Shown here piece after piece: positions 59,062-64,000 of a stretch of DNA of 64,000 bases (positions are counted from its first letter, which is position 1; each line of letters begins with the position of its first letter). A program made the translations under genes and the position numbers. The stretch covers positions 1 through 64,000 of the forward strand of contig JAFKJU010000033.1 of NCBI GenBank assembly GCA_017305935.1, in the 5' to 3' direction. Origin of the DNA: Hyphomicrobiales bacterium. GTDB taxonomy: Bacteria > Pseudomonadota > Alphaproteobacteria > Rhizobiales > Rhizobiaceae. Under the pieces are notes generated by a model. That model did not search any database, had not been told where the DNA came from, and worked only from the letters and a program-made list of their open reading frames with translations.

Positions 59062-59625
59062 ATGTCAGCACCTCGCCCTTTTTTCCGCCTGTCCGCCGCT
59101 GCTCTTCTCGCGGCCGGCACGCTTTCCGGCCCGGTCGCGTTCGCCCAGTCGACCACCACCGGCAGCATGAACAATCTCAAGCTCTCCAATGACCAGCCTA
59201 TCCAGATCGAAAGCGACAAGCTGGAGATCAAGGAGCAGGAAAGCGTCGCCTATTTCACCGGCAACGTGAAAGTGGTCCAGGGCGCGACGACCATGCAGGC
59301 GGGCAATATGACCGTCTATTACAAAAAGAAGGGCGACGACAAAAGCTCGGTCGCCAGCGGCAATGCCGACATCGACCGCATCCTCGTCGACAAAAAGGTG
59401 TTCCTGAGCTCCGGCGAGCAGCAGGCGACGGCGGATGCCGGCACCTTCGACATGGCCTCGCAGACCTTCACGCTGACCGGCAAGCGGGTGGTGCTGTCGG
59501 AAGGCGCCAACGTCTTCACCGGCTGCAAGCTCACCGTGCTGATGGCCACCGGCAAGGCGACGCTGGAAAGCTGCGGACAGCGCGTGCAGATCCAGCTCGA
59601 CCCGAAGTCCCAGAAGAAGAACTGA
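59062..59625 (+). CDS. lptA: LPS transport periplasmic protein LptA
   Basis: A 187-aa periplasmic protein with an N-terminal signal peptide (LSAAALLAAGTLSGPVAFA) and an OstA-like beta-jellyroll (QPIQIESDKLEIKEQESVAYFTGNVKVVQGATTMQAG). It forms the bridge carrying LPS from LptC to LptD. It sits between lptC and lptB with 12-13 base gaps, so one transcript is expected. Confidence 0.94.
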   Translation: MSAPRPFFRLSAAALLAAGTLSGPVAFAQSTTTGSMNNLKLSNDQPIQIESDKLEIKEQESVAYFTGNVKVVQGATTMQAGNMTVYYKKKGDDKSSVASGNADIDRILVDKKVFLSSGEQQATADAGTFDMASQTFTLTGKRVVLSEGANVFTGCKLTVLMATGKATLESCGQRVQIQLDPKSQKKN

Positions 59626-59638
59626 ACGCCGGGCGCCC

Positions 59639-60445
59639 GTGAAGATCCCCTTTCTTACCCAGAATGGCGCACCCGCCAACGCCCCCCAGGCGGTGGAACC
59701 GGGCGCGGACAAATCCCGCTATGAAGGCACGCTGATCGCGCGTGGCCTGACCAAGACCTATGGCACGCGCCGCGTCGTCAACGGCGCCTCGCTGGTGGTA
59801 CGCCGTGGCGAGGCCGTCGGCCTGCTGGGGCCGAACGGCGCCGGCAAGACGACCTGCTTCTACATGATCACCGGGCTGGTACCGGTCGACGAGGGCTCGA
59901 TCGAGATCAACGGCAATGTCGTCACCGGCCTGCCGATGTATCGTCGCGCCCGGCTTGGCGTCGGTTACCTGCCGCAGGAAGCCTCGATCTTTCGCGGGCT
60001 GACGGTCGAGGAAAACATCCGTGCCGTGCTCGAAATCCACGACAAGAACGTCAAGCGCCGCGAACAGAAGCTCGATTCGCTCTTGGAGGAGTTCCACATC
60101 GACCGGCTGCGCAAGTCGATGGCGGTGGCGCTGTCGGGGGGCGAGCGGCGACGCCTGGAAATCGCCCGGGCGCTCGCCACCGACCCGACCTTCATGCTGC
60201 TCGACGAACCCTTTGCCGGCGTCGATCCGATCTCGGTCTCCGATATCCAGAACCTGGTGCGGCATCTCACGGCGCGCGGCATCGGCGTGCTGATCACCGA
60301 CCATAACGTGCGCGAAACGCTTGGCCTGATCGACCGCGCCTATATCATCCATGCCGGCGAAGTGCTGACCCACGGGCGGGCGAACGACATCGTCAACAAT
60401 CCGGAGGTGCGCCGCCTCTATCTCGGCGACAAGTTCAGCCTGTAA
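59639..60445 (+). CDS. lptB: LPS export ABC transporter ATP-binding protein LptB
   Basis: The ATPase of the LptB2FG exporter. The 268-aa protein has Walker A GPNGAGKT (64-71), the signature LSGGERRRLEIARAL (about 166) and Walker B MLLDEPFAGVDP. There is an extra ~30-residue N-terminal leader compared with E. coli. The start is GTG at 59639. lptF/lptG are not in the window. rpoN follows about 170 bases later. Confidence 0.96.
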   Translation: MKIPFLTQNGAPANAPQAVEPGADKSRYEGTLIARGLTKTYGTRRVVNGASLVVRRGEAVGLLGPNGAGKTTCFYMITGLVPVDEGSIEINGNVVTGLPMYRRARLGVGYLPQEASIFRGLTVEENIRAVLEIHDKNVKRREQKLDSLLEEFHIDRLRKSMAVALSGGERRRLEIARALATDPTFMLLDEPFAGVDPISVSDIQNLVRHLTARGIGVLITDHNVRETLGLIDRAYIIHAGEVLTHGRANDIVNNPEVRRLYLGDKFSL

Positions 60446-60612
60446 GGTGCGTTCCAGGGCCGGACGGATGGAAATTCGTTCGGCCGCCCTCCTCGCCCGG
60501 CTTGACCAAACCTCTCAAAAAAGCAATTTTTGGGCCAGTTCAGGTTCAAGTCTTCGCCACGCATGCCGGGCCGGATGGTTTCCGGCGGGTCGAAGGGAGT
60601 TTCGCGTCCGCC

Positions 60613-62175
60613 ATGGCATTGTCGGCCAGTCTTTTTTTGCGCCAGAGCCAGTCTCTGGTGATGACGCCGCAACTGATGCAGTCGATCCAGCTGCTTCAGA
60701 TGACGCATTTCGAGCTGACGCAATTCATCGCCCAGGAAGTCGAGAAGAACCCGTTGCTCGAATTTTCGGCAGGCGACGGCACGCCCGGCACCCATGGCGC
60801 CGACGAGGCCGACATGGCCTTCGGCGCCGAGGAACCGGGAGCCGGCGCGCCGGAGCCGGCCGCCCGCGACCTCTCGGCCGACTGGTACGAGAGCGAGAAC
60901 ACCGGCGCCGCCGACCGGTTGAGCAACCAGCTCGACACCAATTTCGAGGCCGGCCTTTCCGACGAGGCGATGCCCACGCGCGCCGATGCGCCTGAGCTTC
61001 TCAGCCAATGGAAATCCATGCCGGGCAGCGCGGGCGGCGAGAGCTACGATCTCGACGACTTCGTCGCCGGCCGCACGACGCTGCGCGAGCATCTCGAGGG
61101 GCAGGTCGTGTTGGCGCTGCCTTTGCCGGCCGACCGACTGACCGCACAGGTGCTGATCGACCATCTCGACGAGGCCGGCTACCTGCAGGCCGATATCGGC
61201 GAGATCGCCGCGCGGCTCGGCCGGGCCGCCTGCGAGGTGGATACGGTGCTGGAGACGCTGCAAGGCCTTGATCCGCCCGGCATCTTCGCCCGCTCGCTCA
61301 GCGAATGCCTGGCGATCCAGCTGCGGCAGAAGGACCGTTTCGACCCGGCGATGGCGGCGCTGATCGGCAATCTCGACCTCCTGGCGCGGCGCGATTTTCC
61401 GACGCTGAAGAAGCTGTGCGGCGTCGATGAGGAAGACCTCCTCGACATGCTTGCCGAAATCCGCAAGCTCAACCCCAAGCCGGGCAGCGGCTTCGACGAG
61501 GCGCCGAGCGAGGCGATCGTGCCGGACGTGGTGGTGCGCCCCTCGCCCAGCGGCGGCTGGGCCGTCGAGCTGAACCCCGACACGCTACCGCGCGTGCTGG
61601 TCAACCAGTCCTACTACGCCGAGGTCAGCCGCCACAAACACCGGCCGGGTGAAGACCAGGCCTTCCTCTCCGAATGTCTGCAGACCGCCAACTGGCTGAC
61701 GCGCAGCCTCGACCAGCGGGCGAAGACCATCGTCAAGGTGGCGAGCGAAATCGTGCGCCAGCAGGACGCCTTCCTCGTCCACGGCGTCGATCATCTCAGG
61801 CCGCTCAACCTGAAGACGGTGGCGGAGGCGATCAAGATGCACGAATCGACCGTCAGCCGCGTCACCTCCAACAAATACATGCTGACGCCGCGCGGGCTGT
61901 TCGAACTCAAATATTTCTTCACCGTCTCCATCGGGTCCGCCGAGGGCGGCGAGAGCCATTCGGCGGAGGCGGTGCGCCACCGCATCCGCGCCATGATCGC
62001 CCAGGAGGCGGCCGATGCGGTGCTTTCCGACGACGATATCGTCGACAGCCTGAAAGCGGCCGGTGTCGATCTGGCGCGCCGCACGGTCGCCAAATATCGC
62101 GAGGCGATGAACATTCCCTCCTCCGTGCAGCGGCGGCGGGAGAAACGGGCGCTGTCCAAGGCCGGCCAAGGCTGA
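60613..62175 (+). CDS. rpoN: RNA polymerase sigma-54 factor
   Basis: Sigma-54, needed for transcription of nitrogen-assimilation, nitrogen-fixation and dicarboxylate-transport genes from -24/-12 promoters. The 520-aa protein has the Gln/Leu-rich activator-interacting region I (LRQSQSLVMTPQLMQSIQLLQM), an acidic region II, the core-binding domain, a helix-turn-helix and the RpoN box ARRTVAKYRE (about 488-497). I start at MALSASLFLRQ (60613); the frame reaches back to 60502 with no family similarity. Confidence 0.97.
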   Translation: MALSASLFLRQSQSLVMTPQLMQSIQLLQMTHFELTQFIAQEVEKNPLLEFSAGDGTPGTHGADEADMAFGAEEPGAGAPEPAARDLSADWYESENTGAADRLSNQLDTNFEAGLSDEAMPTRADAPELLSQWKSMPGSAGGESYDLDDFVAGRTTLREHLEGQVVLALPLPADRLTAQVLIDHLDEAGYLQADIGEIAARLGRAACEVDTVLETLQGLDPPGIFARSLSECLAIQLRQKDRFDPAMAALIGNLDLLARRDFPTLKKLCGVDEEDLLDMLAEIRKLNPKPGSGFDEAPSEAIVPDVVVRPSPSGGWAVELNPDTLPRVLVNQSYYAEVSRHKHRPGEDQAFLSECLQTANWLTRSLDQRAKTIVKVASEIVRQQDAFLVHGVDHLRPLNLKTVAEAIKMHESTVSRVTSNKYMLTPRGLFELKYFFTVSIGSAEGGESHSAEAVRHRIRAMIAQEAADAVLSDDDIVDSLKAAGVDLARRTVAKYREAMNIPSSVQRRREKRALSKAGQG

Positions 62176-62215
62176 AGCCCCGGATGGTTGAAACCTCAAA
62201 AAACCGTTAACGGGC

Positions 62216-62244
62216 TTGACTCCGCCCCTCACCGCGGATAGAAG
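62216..62244 (+). promoter_or_regulatory. Candidate sigma-70 promoter of hpf
   Basis: TTGACT (62216-62221) and TAGAAG (62239-62244) are spaced by 17 bases in the rpoN-hpf gap, about 155 bases before the hpf start. The -35 is good and the -10 moderate. Confidence 0.45.
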
Positions 62245-62399
62245 CCCGCCGCACATCGACAGGATGGATTTTGGACCGATAAGCCCCCCGCTCGAAGGGC
62301 ACGCACTCTCTTTAGGATGTTCGCCGCGCGAAATGCTTGGATGAAACAGGGCCTTGGCGTAGACTGGTACTCGCAAATCACTACAAGAAGGAAAATTCC

Positions 62400-62969
62400 A
62401 TGAGTGTCCGTGTATCCGGGAAACATATGGAGATTGGCGAAGCGTTCCGTCAGCGGATCGAAGGCCACATCGGGGAGGCAGTGACCAAGTATTTCGACGG
62501 GGGATATTCGAGCCTGGTCACGGTTGAAAAGTCCGGTTCGCGTTTTTCTGCAGATTGCAAGATTCACCTGGACAGCGGGGTGAACCTGCATGCCACGGGA
62601 GATGCAAACGATCCGCAAGCGGCATTCGATGGAGCGGCCGAGCGTATCGAAAAGCGCCTGCGCCGTTACAAGAGGAAACTGAAGGACCATCACAACGGCG
62701 CAAACGGCAATGGTTCCGTCGCCTATACCGTGATGGATGCCGTCCCTGAAGAAGACGAAGAGATCGCCGAGGATTTCGCACCGACCATCGTCGCCGAAAG
62801 CAGCAGACCGCTGCAGGTGATGTCGGTGGCGAGCGCGGTGATGGCTCTCGATATGACCGATGAGCCGGTCTTTCTGTTCCGCAGCCCCGGCCAGGAACAG
62901 TTGAACATCGTCTACCGTCGTCGCGACGGCAATATCGGCTGGATCGATGCGGCCAGCATCAAGGGCTGA
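62400..62969 (+). CDS. hpf: Ribosome hibernation promoting factor (long form)
   Basis: A 189-aa protein: N-terminal ribosome-binding domain (VRVSGKHMEIGEAFRQRIEGHI...KRLRRYKRKLKDHH) and a C-terminal dimerisation domain (SRPLQVMSVASAVMALDMTDEPVFLFRSPGQEQLNIVYRRRDGNIGWID). The long form forms inactive 100S ribosome dimers in stationary phase. AGAAGGA precedes the ATG at 62400, and the frame upstream to 62337 is rejected. The place after rpoN is conserved across proteobacteria. Confidence 0.96.
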   Translation: MSVRVSGKHMEIGEAFRQRIEGHIGEAVTKYFDGGYSSLVTVEKSGSRFSADCKIHLDSGVNLHATGDANDPQAAFDGAAERIEKRLRRYKRKLKDHHNGANGNGSVAYTVMDAVPEEDEEIAEDFAPTIVAESSRPLQVMSVASAVMALDMTDEPVFLFRSPGQEQLNIVYRRRDGNIGWIDAASIKG

Positions 62970-62979
62970 AAGGTGAGAA

Positions 62980-63013
62980 CGGCGCGCCGGGCAGACACAC
63001 GCCCGGCGCGCCG
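62980..63013 (+). other. Strong RNA hairpin in the hpf-ptsN spacer
   Basis: CGGCGCGCCGGGC (62980-62992) pairs perfectly with GCCCGGCGCGCCG (63001-63013) around an 8-base loop, but no T run follows. A second hairpin, GCCGGC-N5-GCCGGC (63010-63026), overlaps its 3' arm. It may separate the stability or level of hpf and ptsN mRNA. Confidence 0.6.
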
Positions 63014-63046
63014 GCCTTCTGCCGGCTACTGAAGGAAAAGACAAAA

Positions 63047-63511
63047 ATGGCATTGGCAGACCTGCTGCAGCAAGATGCGATCATCCCTGCCCTGAAGGTG
63101 AATTCCAAGAAACAGCTTCTTCAGGAACTGGCCGCGAAAGCCTCCAAGCAACTGGGGCTGCCGGAGCGGGAAATCTTCGACGTCATCCTCCAGCGCGAGC
63201 GGCTCGGCTCCACCGGCGTCGGCAACGGCATCGCCATCCCGCATGGCAAGCTTGCGCGCCTGCCGGCCATCACCGGCCTGTTCGCGCGGCTCGATTCGCC
63301 GATCGATTTCGAAGCGCTGGACGACCAGCCGGTCGATCTCGTTTTCCTGCTTCTGGCGCCCGAAGGCGCCGGCGCCGACCATCTCAAGGCGCTGTCGCGC
63401 ATCGCCCGCGTGCTGCGCGACCAGGATCTGGTCAGCAAGCTGCGCGCGACCGATTCCGCCTCGGCCATCTATGCCTTCCTGAACCAGGAAGAAGCCTCCA
63501 ACGCCGCCTGA
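63047..63511 (+). CDS. ptsN: PTS IIA-like nitrogen regulatory protein (EIIA-Ntr)
   Basis: A 154-aa PTS EIIA type-2 domain protein with the phospho-acceptor His66 in GIAIPHGKL. It takes phosphate from the PTS-Ntr chain (PtsP, NPr) and regulates nitrogen, carbon and potassium responses; there is no sugar transport here. GAAGGA lies upstream of the ATG. Co-location with rpoN and hpf is classical and supports a single nitrogen/stress regulatory unit. Confidence 0.96.
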   Translation: MALADLLQQDAIIPALKVNSKKQLLQELAAKASKQLGLPEREIFDVILQRERLGSTGVGNGIAIPHGKLARLPAITGLFARLDSPIDFEALDDQPVDLVFLLLAPEGAGADHLKALSRIARVLRDQDLVSKLRATDSASAIYAFLNQEEASNAA

Positions 63512-63537
63512 GGCGTTGTCGCCAACAACTCCCAAAG

Positions 63538-63575
63538 AAAAAGCGCTTTCGCGGAGACCGTGAAAGCGCTTTTTT
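63538..63575. terminator. Bidirectional terminator between ptsN and grpE
   Basis: An AAAAAGCGCTTTC stem pairs with GAAAGCGCTTTTT around an 11-base loop, with A and T runs on opposite sides, so it can act in both directions. It lies between convergent genes. Confidence 0.92.
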
Positions 63576-63599
63576 CGTCTCTGGACATTCAGGACGCGA

Positions 63600-64000
63600 T
63601 CAGACGTCCTTTTCGTTCTCGGCTGGGGCTTCCGTCTTGGCGCCACCCTTGGCGACGCCGACCATGGCCGGACGCAGGACGCGATCGCCGATCGAATAAC
63701 CGGCCTGCACGACCTGCACGACGGTGTTGTTCGGCACGGCGGGGTTGGGGATCTCGAACATCGCCTGATGGAAGTTGGGGTCGAACTTCTGGCCTTCGGC
63801 ATCGATCTGGCGCACGCCGTGGCGCTCCAGCGTCGACAGCATCAGGCGTTCGGTCATTTCCACGCCTTCGATCAGCGCGGTGAGACCGGCTTCGGCGCCG
63901 GCGCGCTGCTCCGCGGTGACCGAATCCAGCGCGCGGCGCAGGTTGTCGGAAACCGCCAGCATATCGCGCGCAAAACCGGTGACGGCATAGGCCTTGGCGT
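63600..64000 (-). CDS. grpE: Nucleotide exchange factor GrpE, C-terminal part (cut by window edge)
   Basis: The last ~133 residues of a minus-strand frame that runs off the right end. It contains the conserved GrpE beta-domain segment [51 protein letters not shown]. GrpE is the ADP/ATP exchange factor for DnaK. The N-terminal coiled coil is partly visible ([15 protein letters not shown]). Upstream genes (commonly hrcA, rph in rhizobia) would be beyond 64000. Confidence 0.95.
   Translation of the reverse strand, partial: AKAYAVTGFARDMLAVSDNLRRALDSVTAEQRAGAEAGLTALIEGVEMTERLMLSTLERHGVRQIDAEGQKFDPNFHQAMFEIPNPAVPNNTVVQVVQAGYSIGDRVLRPAMVGVAKGGAKTEAPAENEKDV

Noticed and set aside
1-64000. CRISPR arrays, tRNAs, rRNAs, insertion sequences, prophage or island genes
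   Set aside because: No spaced direct repeats, no cloverleaf-like sequence ending in a typical T-arm, and no transposase, integrase or phage proteins were seen; gene order is that of a core chromosome.

Overview
The window is a GC-rich (roughly 60-65 percent by eye), densely packed piece of alphaproteobacterial core chromosome. Gene content and order point to the Rhizobiaceae (Rhizobium, Sinorhizobium/Ensifer, Agrobacterium, Shinella and relatives). The markers are the rpmH-rnpA-yidC...engB-argB block, the metK-praR-lnt-corC-ybeY-phoH-miaB-olsA-mur block, the mutS-glnD-murJ block beside tme and olsB, and the lptC-lptA-lptB-rpoN-hpf-ptsN block. The genus cannot be decided from the sequence alone. 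I see no rRNA, tRNA, CRISPR, phage, transposase or plasmid genes, and codon use looks uniform, so there is no sign of a recent island.

Layout: 1-630 holds the N-terminal part of a membrane sensor protein that runs off the left edge. 801-2801 is a chemoreceptor. 3061-8940 carries rpmH, rnpA, yidC, a DMT exporter, engB, a small anti-sigma-like protein and argB. 8950-12708 carries a PEP-mutase-type enzyme coupled to an O6-methylguanine methyltransferase, a second DMT transporter, a HAD nucleotidase and an exported four-EF-hand protein, followed by a RIME-like palindromic repeat. 12918-21734 has a LOG-family protein, dapD, dapE and a membrane protein, with the opposing def-fmt-truA-arsC operon, then rmuC and ribokinase. 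21937-26217 has a second chemoreceptor, a nucleoside hydrolase, a small heat-shock protein and a DUF1150 protein.

From 26353 to 47565 almost everything is on the minus strand: mutS, glnD, murJ, trpS, a universal stress protein, nfuA, tsaB, rimI, mur, olsA, miaB, phoH, ybeY, corC, lnt, praR, metK and trmB. This links translation fidelity and tRNA modification, envelope biogenesis, nitrogen sensing, metal regulation and SAM synthesis. 47675-56740 has the NADP malic enzyme tme, olsB, a hybrid histidine kinase, an RNA/SAM methyltransferase pair coupled to lspA, a CoxG-like protein and a LapA-like protein. 56885-63511 has ihfB and sppA facing the LPS-transport/sigma-54/PTS-Ntr cluster, and the window ends inside grpE.

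No novel multi-gene system stands out. The most interesting signals are regulatory: a Pho box before olsB, an Irr/ICE-like box before nfuA, overlapping palindromes on the metK promoter, a structured leader before the Hsp20 gene, and two competing hairpins between hpf and ptsN. Both genes of ornithine-lipid synthesis (olsA and olsB) are present about 15 kb apart. The hybrid kinase contains what looks like a decayed receiver domain. Both chemoreceptors end in the CheR/CheB-tether type motif WEEF.
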